Assembly: GCA_946222435.1 (NCBI GenBank)
Contig: CAMIOJ010000071.1
Coordinates: 1 to 8,724 of the forward strand
DNA from: an uncultured Micrococcus sp.
GTDB lineage: Bacteria > Actinomycetota > Actinomycetes > Actinomycetales > Micrococcaceae
Reading direction: 5' to 3'
Length of the DNA stretch: 8,724 bases
The notes beneath the pieces were generated by a model that saw only the letters and a list, made by a program, of their open reading frames with translations, had not been told where the DNA came from and did not search any database. Below, one piece after another: positions 1 to 5,721 of the stretch; the stretch's first letter is position 1; each line of letters starts with the position of its first letter. The position numbers and the translations under genes are program-made.

Positions 1-463
1 CGAGGTTGAGCCCGCCGTGGAAGCGGGCGTGCTCGATCTTCACGCAGCGGTCCATGACGACGTCCATGCCGAGCTCCTCGGCCAGGTGCGCGGCGTCCTC
101 GTTCCAGATGCCCAGCTGCAGCCACACGGTCTTCGCGCCGGCGGCGTGGGCCTCGCGGACGATGTCCGGGGCGTCGGAGGCCTTGCGGAACACCTCCACG
201 AGGTCCGGGGCCACGGGCAGGTCCTCGAGCGACGCGTAGACGTCACGGCCCAGGATCTGCTTGCCGGCCTCGGCGAGCACGGGGTTCACGAAGTAGACGT
301 CGAACGTGGTGGAGCTGAGCAGGTAGGTGGCCACGAAGTACGAGGCGCGGGCGGGCTTGTCTGAGGCGCCCACGATTGCGATGCTCCGTGCCCGGTGCAG
401 GATTGCCAGCCGCTCCGGGGCGGTGGGTCCGGTCCAGGTCCTCTCGGGGATGGCGGTGCTCAT
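1..463 (-). CDS. CoA-binding domain protein (YccU-like), C-terminus cut by window edge
   Basis: The 154 visible residues form a small Rossmann-type CoA-binding domain. The segment IAIVGASDKPARASYFVATYL (residues about 28-48) has the glycine turn and lysine of the family, followed by VYFVNPV and, near the end, VWLQLGIWNEDAA and the conserved RCVKIEH. The family is usually about 140-170 residues, so only a short tail is missing. Its biochemical role is not settled; CoA or nucleotide binding is inferred from the fold. The ATG at 463 overlaps the metY stop as TGATG, and a strong AGAAGGAGG ribosome site sits 6 bases before it inside the metY 3' end. Translation is therefore probably coupled to metY, which links it to sulfur amino-acid metabolism by context. 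No start alternative is needed. Confidence 0.9.
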   Translation of the reverse strand, partial: MSTAIPERTWTGPTAPERLAILHRARSIAIVGASDKPARASYFVATYLLSSTTFDVYFVNPVLAEAGKQILGRDVYASLEDLPVAPDLVEVFRKASDAPDIVREAHAAGAKTVWLQLGIWNEDAAHLAEELGMDVVMDRCVKIEHARFHGGLNL

Positions 464-1920
464 CACAGGCCTCCTTCTGCCGTGCCGTTCCCGGCGTCGC
501 TCTCCTGCTTCCCGACGACGGCCGCTCCCGTCCCCGGGACCGTCTCGCCGTCCCGGGTGCGGCCCGTGGCGGCGGTCAGGGCCTGGTCCAGGTCCCAGAG
601 GATGTCCTCGACGTCCTCGATGCCCACCGAGATGCGGATCAGGTCCGCCGGGATGCCCGCGGCCACGAGCTGCTCGGTGGTGAGCTGCTGATGGGTGGTG
701 GAGGCCGGGTGCAGGACGAGGGTCTTGGCGTCGCCGATGTTGGCCAGGTGGCTGGCCAGCTGCAGGTTCGCGATGAACCGCTCGCCGGCCTCGCGGCCGC
801 CGGCCACGCCGAAGCTGAACACCGAGCCGACGCCCCGGGGCAGCAGCTGCTGCGCGCGCTCGTGGTGCGGGTGGGTGGGCAGCCCGGCGTAGCGGACCCA
901 GCCCACCCTCGGGTCCTCGTCCAGCCAGGCGGCGATCCGTTCGGCGTTGGCCAGGTGGGCGTCCAGGCGCTGGGCGAGCGTCTCCACGCCGATCAGCAGC
1001 TGGAACGCGGACTGCGGCGCCAGGGACGGGCCGAAGTCGCGCAGCTGCTCGGAACGCAGCTTGGTGAGGAAGCCGTACTCGCCGAAGTTCCCCCACCAGG
1101 AGACGTTGCCGTAGGAGGGCACCGGCTCGGTCATGGACGGGAACTTCCCGTTGTCCCATGGGAAGGTGCCGGATTCGACGACGACGCCGCCCAGGGTGGT
1201 GCCGTGCCCGCCGAGGAACTTCGTGGCCGAGTGGATGACGATGTCCGCGCCGTGCTCGATCGGGCGGATCAGGTACGGGGGAGTGAGGGTCGCGTCCACC
1301 ACCAGCGGGACGCCGTGGCGGTGGGCGACCGCGGCCAGGCCCGGCAGGTCCACGACGTCACCGGACGGGTTGGCGACGATCTCCGTGTAGACGGCCTTGG
1401 TGTTCTCCTGCACGGCGGCCTCGAAGTCCGCGGCCTCCGAGGAGTCCACGAAGGTGGTCTCCACGCCGAACCGGCGCAGGGACACGTCCAGCTGGGTGAC
1501 GGTGCCGCCGTAGAGCTTGGAGGAGGCCACGATGTGGTCCCCGGCCTGGCAGAGCGCGGCGAAGGTGATGAACTCCGCGGCCATGCCGGAGGCGGTGGCC
1601 ACGGCGCCGATGCCGCCCTCCAGCGTGGCGATGCGCTCCTCGAACGCCGCCACGGTCGGGTTGCCAATGCGCGAGTAGATGTTCCCGTACTTCTGCAGCG
1701 CGAACAGGTTCGCCGCATCGTCCGCGGACTCGAAGACGAACGAACTGGTCTGGTGGATCGGCACCGCGCGGGAGCCGTGCACGGCGTCCGGGACGCCGCC
1801 GGCATGGAGCGCCTTCGTGCGGAACCCGAACTCGTGCGGGGCGGGGCGGTGTTCCGCCGGACGCTGCTCGGCGTCACCGTCGGGACGCGGGGTGCCGCCG
1901 TCGTTCTCGTGCTCGGCCAC
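463..1920 (-). CDS. metY: O-acetylhomoserine/O-acetylserine sulfhydrylase (Cys/Met metabolism PLP enzyme)
   Basis: This is a 485-residue cytosolic PLP enzyme that condenses O-acetylhomoserine (and often O-acetylserine) with sulfide, giving homocysteine or cysteine. Visible family motifs are the YSRIGNPT segment (82-89, phosphate-binding tyrosine and arginine), SGMAAE (111-116), VVDATLTPPYL (207-217, PLP-ring aspartate D209), SATKFLGGHG with the Schiff-base lysine K234, and the C-terminal SVGIEDVEDI. VDAT replaces the more usual VDNT. The core is flanked by about 30-residue low-complexity tails at each end, so it is longer than the usual ~430. I chose the GTG at 1920 because GGAAGGA lies 9 bases upstream; the frame stays open further upstream to 2211, but that part is arginine-rich and not homologous-looking. 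It is first in a unit with the CoA-binding gene. It is probably controlled by the long leader containing element copy A. Confidence 0.93.
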   Translation of the reverse strand: MAEHENDGGTPRPDGDAEQRPAEHRPAPHEFGFRTKALHAGGVPDAVHGSRAVPIHQTSSFVFESADDAANLFALQKYGNIYSRIGNPTVAAFEERIATLEGGIGAVATASGMAAEFITFAALCQAGDHIVASSKLYGGTVTQLDVSLRRFGVETTFVDSSEAADFEAAVQENTKAVYTEIVANPSGDVVDLPGLAAVAHRHGVPLVVDATLTPPYLIRPIEHGADIVIHSATKFLGGHGTTLGGVVVESGTFPWDNGKFPSMTEPVPSYGNVSWWGNFGEYGFLTKLRSEQLRDFGPSLAPQSAFQLLIGVETLAQRLDAHLANAERIAAWLDEDPRVGWVRYAGLPTHPHHERAQQLLPRGVGSVFSFGVAGGREAGERFIANLQLASHLANIGDAKTLVLHPASTTHQQLTTEQLVAAGIPADLIRISVGIEDVEDILWDLDQALTAATGRTRDGETVPGTGAAVVGKQESDAGNGTAEGGL

Positions 1921-2123
1921 GGGGGTTGATCCTTCCGGTCGTCGGCCACAGGGACGGGCGACGGGTGCGCTCGAGGAGCGCGGCCGTCGTCGTCGGCCAC
2001 CATGGTGCGCGCCGAGGACGGCGCCGGTCAGCCCGGGTGGTCGTGGGAGGTCACGCAGGCACGGCCGGGCCGGCGCGCGCTTCCGGCGGGTCTGTCGGAG
2101 GCGCGTCCTCCCCCGGACAGGCG
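1921..2123 (-). other. metY leader, distal part without a recognised gene
   Basis: This stretch lies between element copy A and the metY GTG. It is extremely GC-rich. Small hairpins can be drawn at 2009-2024 (6-bp stem, 4-base loop) and 1982-1998 (5-bp stem, 7-base loop), and the 12-mer GTCGTCGGCCAC occurs at 1938-1949 and again at 1989-2000. On the minus strand GGGGGA at 2109-2114 could pair with the C-rich loop of copy A. No SAM-I or SAM-IV core (no GGCAACC) is visible. The metY frame is open through the whole stretch, so a long N-terminal extension cannot be excluded, but codon content looks non-coding. Confidence 0.5.
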
Positions 2124-2285
2124 GATGCCCCGGTGCCGACCGCGCGAGGGGGAGCGCTTGGTGGTCGACGCCGGGGCGTCCGCTGTTCAGTTGTTCCATC
2201 ATCACTCGCACCTTGATGAGGCGTGATCGACGTTAGGCCGACACTCTGGAGGCTCCCGCAAACGCGCCTGGTCATTCACTGGCAG
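2124..2285 (-). promoter_or_regulatory. Intergenic leader element, copy A (upstream of metY)
   Basis: This is one of two diverged copies; the other is 3237-3402. Read on the minus strand it has four parts: a promoter-like block (CCAGGCGCG then TTGCGG, 20 bases, TAACGT); a nearly invariant stretch from CGCCTCATC through AAGGTGCGAGTGATGATGG to CAACTGAACAGC; a GC-rich hairpin; and then unrelated sequence. The hairpin pairs 2127-2133 with 2171-2177, 2137-2141 with 2163-2167 and 2142-2145 with 2154-2157, leaving the loop UCCCCCUC at 2146-2153. Its place in the 5' leader of metY suggests a cis-regulatory role. The minus strand is preferred because the promoter-like side is conserved while the opposite flank is not. 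I do not recognise an established family. Confidence 0.6.
2230..2261 (-). promoter_or_regulatory. Putative metY promoter within element copy A
   Basis: On the minus strand TTGCGG (2256-2261) is followed after 20 bases by TAACGT (2230-2235), a TAnnnT -10. Copy B has the same arrangement with identical spacing, which supports function. The 20-base spacing is longer than the usual 17-19, so the true -35 may differ and the upstream CCAGGCGCG may be a regulator site. A start near 2223 would give a leader of about 300 bases for metY. Confidence 0.4.
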
Positions 2286-2326
2286 TCCGCAATCCGAGTG
2301 ATGCAAGTCTCACCTGGCGGGAGCGC

Positions 2327-3133
2327 TCAGCCGGGCCAGGCGGTGATCCACAGGATCGCGGGGAGCCCCGCCGCGAACAGGGCCAGGAACCCGCGGTACA
2401 GCAGCCGGCCTCCGCGGGATCCGATGTTCACGGTGGCGCCGACGCCGTAGCCCTCGCGCTTGTTCACCATGATGTTCGGATCGTCAGGGTCGTTCTTCAT
2501 GCCGGTCGGGGTCCACCGCTCCTCCTCGGCGGTGGCGTGGTACCCCAGGGCGGTGGCGGTCTCCTCGGACCAGCGGTGCCAGCGGCGCATGGACAGGGAC
2601 AGGACGGCGAAGACGCCGACCATGACCACGGTGACCACCAGCGGCATCAGCCACCACGGGAGGGCGACGGTGTCGCCCAGGAGCATCTGCACGGTCGTCG
2701 GTGCGGTGCACAGCAGCGTGAGCAGGGAGATCCAGCCGAGCGCGCCGACCATCCCGAAGTGCATGCCGTGGCCGCGCACGCGGGCCCAGCCGGAGCGGCC
2801 CTCCGCCGCCGGGGTCATCTTCGGCAGCATGGCGGCGACCAACGCCATGAAGGCGGCCGTGCCCAGCCCGATGAGCGGGCCCATCGCCACGGCGCCGAGT
2901 GACTTGTCCGACCAGGCGTCCGGCTCGCCGCTCGGGCCCCAGTGCGTCGGGACGCGCTCGGGCAGGCCCGGCAGGGCCACGACGCACCACACGAGCAGGG
3001 CGACGCCGAGGGCCACGGTGACCAGGAAGGGCAGCCAGGCCCGGGGGCGGGCGCGGCGGACGAAGTGCACCTCCTCGCCCGGGAGGCGGCCGTCGTCGGG
3101 AAGGCCGGAGGCATGCGGCGGTTGGCGGGTCAT
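2327..3133 (-). CDS. Membrane protein with DUF1648- and DUF5808-like regions
   Basis: The 268-residue product has about five hydrophobic segments, roughly 33-53, 83-104, 125-148, 158-181 and 246-265. After the first helix comes LPERVPTHWGPSGEPDAWSDK (57-77), the typical DUF1648 loop, which reads like P-x-H-(W/F)-x-x-x-G-x-P-D-x-W. The segment with DPDDPN and GYGVGATVNIG (about 215-238) matches the DUF5808 pattern of a conserved Asp/Asn-rich stretch followed by a glycine turn and an Asn. Such combined proteins are known in actinobacteria and Firmicutes (for example next to GntR-type regulators), but the function is unknown. The ATG at 3133 is preceded by GAGGGGGA ending 8 bases upstream. It is a single gene, bracketed by the two copies of the intergenic element. 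I see no catalytic motif and do not assign a reaction. Confidence 0.85.
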   Translation of the reverse strand: MTRQPPHASGLPDDGRLPGEEVHFVRRARPRAWLPFLVTVALGVALLVWCVVALPGLPERVPTHWGPSGEPDAWSDKSLGAVAMGPLIGLGTAAFMALVAAMLPKMTPAAEGRSGWARVRGHGMHFGMVGALGWISLLTLLCTAPTTVQMLLGDTVALPWWLMPLVVTVVMVGVFAVLSLSMRRWHRWSEETATALGYHATAEEERWTPTGMKNDPDDPNIMVNKREGYGVGATVNIGSRGGRLLYRGFLALFAAGLPAILWITAWPG

Positions 3134-3141
3134 CGGCGAGG

Positions 3142-3149
3142 TCCCCCTC
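3142..3149 (-). promoter_or_regulatory. Strong ribosome binding site GAGGGGGA of the DUF1648 gene
   Basis: On the minus strand GAGGGGGA lies 8 bases before the ATG and fixes the start. All eight bases are complementary to the invariant hairpin loop UCCCCCUC of element copy B, about 110 bases upstream on the same strand. The pairing is seen; its use in regulation is inferred. Confidence 0.65.
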
Positions 3150-3196
3150 GAAGGCCGCGACGGCGCGGCCGGATCTGGTCGGTGCGGCGAGTGTCC

Positions 3197-3224
3197 AGTC
3201 TATTCACGGGGACGGGTGGATGAA
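3197..3224 (-). promoter_or_regulatory. Possible proximal promoter of the DUF1648 gene
   Basis: The minus strand has TAGACT (3197-3202), a TAnnnT -10, with TTCATC (3219-3224) 16 bases upstream as a weak -35. It would give a leader of about 55 bases that excludes element copy B. It may therefore be a second start beside the element's own promoter, or a chance match. Confidence 0.35.
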
Positions 3225-3236
3225 CCCGGGCACGGC

Positions 3237-3402
3237 AGAGCCCCGGGCTCCGACCGCGTGAGGGGGAACGCGTGGATGGTCGATGCCCGGGGCTTCTGCT
3301 GTTCAGTTGTCCATCATCACTCGCACCTTGGATGAGGCGTGTTCAACAATAACGGCCCGTCCTGACCGGAGCCGCAAGCGCGCCTGGCAGTTGACTGACC
3401 GT
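3237..3402 (-). promoter_or_regulatory. Intergenic leader element, copy B (upstream of the DUF1648 gene)
   Basis: This is the second copy of the element described at 2124-2285. It has the same order on the minus strand: CCAGGCGCG and TTGCGG, 20 bases, TATTGT, the CGCCTCATC to CAACTGAACAGC block, then the hairpin. Here the hairpin pairs 3239-3248 with 3285-3294 (10 bp), 3251-3255 with 3278-3282, and 3256-3259 with 3268-3271, again around the loop UCCCCCUC (3260-3267). Compared with copy A, one inner-stem pair changes C-G to T-A, and each outer arm gains one base so that pairing is kept. A possible uORF (ATG ATG GAC AAC TGA, 3303-3317) follows AAGG with 8-base spacing. The element lies in the 5' region of the DUF1648 gene. 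Confidence 0.6.
3346..3377 (-). promoter_or_regulatory. Putative promoter within element copy B
   Basis: On the minus strand TTGCGG (3372-3377), a 20-base spacer and TATTGT (3346-3351) match the copy A layout exactly, although the spacers themselves have diverged. Transcription would begin near 3339 and run through the hairpin towards the DUF1648 gene. Confidence 0.4.
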
Positions 3403-3408
3403 TCGGTC
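3397..3408. promoter_or_regulatory. TetR-type operator candidate GACCG-TT-CGGTC
   Basis: GACCGTTCGGTC is an inverted repeat with 5-base arms. This ACCGnnCGGT form is common in operators of actinobacterial TetR-family repressors. It sits about 20 bases upstream of the copy B promoter block (minus strand) and has no equivalent in copy A. No TetR gene is in the window, so the regulator is unknown. Confidence 0.35.
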
Positions 3409-3415
3409 TCGCTTC

Positions 3416-3482
3416 GATCACTTCGTGAACTGGCGCACAGTCATCCTGTGATCGGCGTGATCCTGCGCAGTGACGCGTCACT
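3416..3482. terminator. Palindrome cluster after the MFS gene, possible terminator
   Basis: Within 67 bases there are TCAC-TTC-GTGA (3418-3428), CACAG-TCATC-CTGTG (3436-3450), a GTGATC direct repeat (3448-3453 and 3457-3462) with its inverse GATCAC at 3416-3421, and the perfect 14-bp palindrome AGTGACGCGTCACT (3469-3482). The last lies 27 bases past the MFS stop on the minus strand and could help end the yceI-MFS transcript. No U-tract follows, so a regulator site is an alternative. Confidence 0.35.
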
Positions 3483-3508
3483 CGAAGACGGGTCCAGCTG
3501 CCGCGCGC

Positions 3509-5053
3509 TCAGTGGCCGGAGGCCGGTGCCTCGGCCGCCTGCCGGGCGTCCTCGACCTCACCGGAGGAGCGCCTCACGAACCACACGGCCACCAGGTTGA
3601 GGCTGAACACGCAGGCGCCGGCCAGCAGGGCCAGGTGCACGCCGTCCATGGTCGCGGCCACCTGGTCCGCCCCGTGCGCGGCGGAGGATGCGGTGCCCAC
3701 GGTCAGCAGGGTGATGAACAGGGCGGTGCCGGCCGCGGCCGCCACCTGCTGCAGCGTGGACACCAGTGCCGAGCCGTGCGCGTAGAGCCGGCGCGGCAGG
3801 GCGGACAGGGCAGTGGTCATCAGCGGGGAGAACATCAGGGACAGCCCGATGCTCATCACGATGTGCAGGCCCACCACGAGCGGCGCGGTCGTGTCCGGGG
3901 AGAGGAACGTGAAGCCCCAGAGCGCCCCGGCCGCCAGGACGGAGCCGGGGATCAGCAGCGGGCGCGGGCCCACCCGGTCGTAGAGGTTGCCCACCACGTA
4001 GCCGAGGACCGCCATGGCGGCGCCGCCGGGCAGCAGGGCCAGCCCGGACTGCTGGGTGGTCCAGCCCAGGACCTGCTGGAAGTACATGGGCAGCAGGATG
4101 ATCACGCCGAACAGGGCCATCATCGTCACCAGCATGCAGGCCAGGGCGGTGGCATAGGTCGGCCGGGTCAGGGTGCGCAGGTCCAGCAGGGCGCCGTCCT
4201 TCAGGCGCACCTGGCGGACCGCGAACAGCGCCAGGAACACGGCGCCGGCGAGGATCGGGATCCACGGGGCGATCGGCGCATGCCCGGCGGCGGACTCGCC
4301 GATGCTGGACAGGCCGAAGATCATGCCGCCGAAGCCGAGGGCGCACAGCACGCCGGAGAAGCCGTCCAGGCGGACGGGCCGCGGCTCGGTCACGTTCCGC
4401 ACCCACAGGGCGCCGGCGGCCAGGGCGGCCACGGCGATGGGGAACACGGTGCCGAACATCCACCGCCAGGACAGGTGCTCCAGGATCACGCCGCCCACGG
4501 TGGGTCCGGTGGCCGGGGCCACCGCGATCACGATGGAGATGATGCCCATGATCCGGCCGCGGCGGGCCACCGGCACCACGTTCAGGACCGTGGTCATCAG
4601 CAGGGGCATCATGATCGCCGTGCCGACCGCCTGCACCACGCGGCCCAGCAGCAGCACGGAGAACCACGGGGCCAGACCGGCCACGGCGGTGCCCACCACG
4701 AAGGTGCTCATGGCGAACACGAACACCTGGCGGACCGTGAACCGGTTCATCACCCAGCCGGTGAACGGGATGACCACGGCCATGGTCAGCATGAACCCGG
4801 TGGACAGCCACTGCGCGGTGGCGGCGGTGACGGAGAACTCCGCCATCAGGCGCGGCAGAGCCACGGACATGATGGTCTCGTTGAGGATCACCACGAACGC
4901 CGCGGCCACCAGCAGGCCGATCAGCCGGCCGGTGCCGGGGGCGAGGGTGACGGGGATCGAGCCGGTGGGCAGGTCGTGGGCGGACGGGTCGGCGTCGGGC
5001 CGGGGCTGCGTCGGCAGGTCCGGGTCGAGGCCGTGCCGCGCGGCACGCCTCAT
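3509..5053 (-). CDS. MFS multidrug efflux transporter, DHA2 family, 14-helix (LmrB/EmrB-like)
   Basis: The 514-residue polytopic inner-membrane protein is the usual length for 14-helix DHA2 drug:proton antiporters. A ~40-residue polar N-terminus precedes helix 1. Motif D1 appears as ILNETIMSVALPRL (56-69); Asn in place of Asp is typical of the LmrB branch. Motif A is GWVMNRFTVRQ (99-109) and the antiporter motif C is APATGPTVGGVI (179-190). A second glycine-rich loop, GYVVGNLYDRVGPR, is visible in the C-terminal half. Substrates cannot be read from sequence; efflux of drugs or other hydrophobic compounds is inferred. The ATG at 5053 overlaps the yceI stop as ATGA and has only a weak ribosome site, so translation is probably coupled. 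The frame stays open upstream, but that part overlaps yceI antiparallel in reading frame and is not homologous-looking. Confidence 0.92.
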   Translation of the reverse strand: MRRAARHGLDPDLPTQPRPDADPSAHDLPTGSIPVTLAPGTGRLIGLLVAAAFVVILNETIMSVALPRLMAEFSVTAATAQWLSTGFMLTMAVVIPFTGWVMNRFTVRQVFVFAMSTFVVGTAVAGLAPWFSVLLLGRVVQAVGTAIMMPLLMTTVLNVVPVARRGRIMGIISIVIAVAPATGPTVGGVILEHLSWRWMFGTVFPIAVAALAAGALWVRNVTEPRPVRLDGFSGVLCALGFGGMIFGLSSIGESAAGHAPIAPWIPILAGAVFLALFAVRQVRLKDGALLDLRTLTRPTYATALACMLVTMMALFGVIILLPMYFQQVLGWTTQQSGLALLPGGAAMAVLGYVVGNLYDRVGPRPLLIPGSVLAAGALWGFTFLSPDTTAPLVVGLHIVMSIGLSLMFSPLMTTALSALPRRLYAHGSALVSTLQQVAAAAGTALFITLLTVGTASSAAHGADQVAATMDGVHLALLAGACVFSLNLVAVWFVRRSSGEVEDARQAAEAPASGH

Positions 5054-5601
5054 GCGGCGATCCGCTGCAGGGACAGCTCGAACTCCAGGGTCACCCGGTC
5101 GGAGATGAGGACGCCGCCGGAGTCCAGCGGCACGTTCCAGTCCAGCCCCCAGCGGTGACGGTCGATGCGGCGGGAGCCCTCCACGCCGGCGCGGATCACG
5201 CCGTAGGGGTCCACCTCCACGCCCATCAGCTCGAGCGGCAGGGCGACCTCCTGCGTGATGCCGTGCATGGTCAGGTCCCCGACCACCAGGAAGGACCAAT
5301 CGCCGGCCTGCTTGATGCGCGTGGAGCGGAAGGTGACCTCCGGGTACCTCTGCACGTCGAAGAACTCGTGGCTGCGCAGGTGCTCGTCACGGTCCTCGTT
5401 CCGGGTGGTCAGCGACTCGGCCTGCGCGACGACTTCCACGTGGGAGTGCTCGAGCCCGCGCGGGTCCAGGGTCAGCAGGCCGGTGACGTCGGTGAACGAG
5501 CCGCGCACCTTCGTCACCATGACATGGCGGGCAGCGAAGCCGACACGGCTGTGGGCGGCGTCGATCTTCCAGGTGCCGGCGAGCTCGGAGAGAGCGGTCA
5601 C
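5050..5601 (-). CDS. YceI-family protein (polyisoprenoid-binding lipocalin-like fold), cytoplasmic
   Basis: The 183-residue protein matches the YceI family from end to end. It has W11-K-I-D with the following HSRVGFAARH (17-26), then the hallmark RNEDRDEHLRSHEFFDVQRYP (67-87) with the EVTFRS strand, and GDLTMHGITQEVALP (108-122). Family members form a beta barrel that binds isoprenoid or other long apolar chains, as shown for Thermus TTHA0802. No signal peptide or lipobox is present, so it should act inside the cell, unlike periplasmic E. coli YceI. GTG at 5601 is chosen because GGGAAGGGG ends 8 bases before it and the conserved domain starts right after. It is the first gene of a two-gene operon with the MFS transporter, suggesting a shared hydrophobic ligand; that link is an inference. 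Confidence 0.93.
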   Translation of the reverse strand: MTALSELAGTWKIDAAHSRVGFAARHVMVTKVRGSFTDVTGLLTLDPRGLEHSHVEVVAQAESLTTRNEDRDEHLRSHEFFDVQRYPEVTFRSTRIKQAGDWSFLVVGDLTMHGITQEVALPLELMGVEVDPYGVIRAGVEGSRRIDRHRWGLDWNVPLDSGGVLISDRVTLEFELSLQRIAA

Positions 5602-5652
5602 GGTCTGGTCCCCTTCCCTCGGGCCTCGGACGTGGATCGGAAGTCTCCGACG

Positions 5653-5682
5653 ATCCTAGTGGAGGCGCCGTACCCGGTGACC
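5653..5682 (-). promoter_or_regulatory. Putative yceI-MFS promoter
   Basis: On the minus strand TAGGAT (5653-5658) is a good TAnnnT -10; GTCACC or GGTCAC at 17-18 bases upstream is a poor -35. It would give a leader of about 45 bases. It is back-to-back with the promoter of the siderophore-interacting gene. Confidence 0.4.
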
Positions 5683-5700
5683 GGGCCGTCGTCGGGCAGA

Positions 5701-5719
5701 TAAGGTGAGGCCGACGTTT
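5701..5719. promoter_or_regulatory. DtxR/IdeR-like iron box
   Basis: The 19 bases TAAGGTGAGGCCGACGTTT agree with the IdeR/DtxR consensus TWAGGTWAGSCTWACCTWA at 14 of 19 positions. The left half (TAAGGTgAGGC) is nearly perfect and the right half is degraded. The site directly overlaps the upstream edge of the -10 of the siderophore-interacting gene, where an iron-bound repressor would block transcription. The placement next to an iron gene raises confidence. Confidence 0.55.
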
Positions 5720-5721
5720 CC

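Noticed and set aside
376..1929. Long plus-strand open frame opposite metY and similar long frames opposite the MFS gene (3470-5158)
   Set aside because: Low-complexity Gly/Arg/His-rich translations are antisense shadows of real genes in high-GC DNA.
1921..2211. N-terminal 97-residue extension of MetY
   Set aside because: The frame is open, but the translation is Arg/Pro-rich and unlike the family, and it runs through the hairpin element. GTG at 1920 has a good ribosome site.
1921..2226. SAM riboswitch (SAM-I or SAM-IV) in the metY leader
   Set aside because: The location is right and AGCCCCGGG looks vaguely similar, but the conserved GGCAACC core, the GGTGC segment in the right context and the closing helix are missing.
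2286..2326. Terminator downstream of the DUF1648 gene
   Set aside because: Only a weak GTGA/TCAC pairing is present; no stable hairpin could be drawn.
2124..3402. Insertion sequence or transposon around the DUF1648 gene
   Set aside because: The repeats are direct, internally structured and promoter-bearing; there is no transposase and no target-site duplication.
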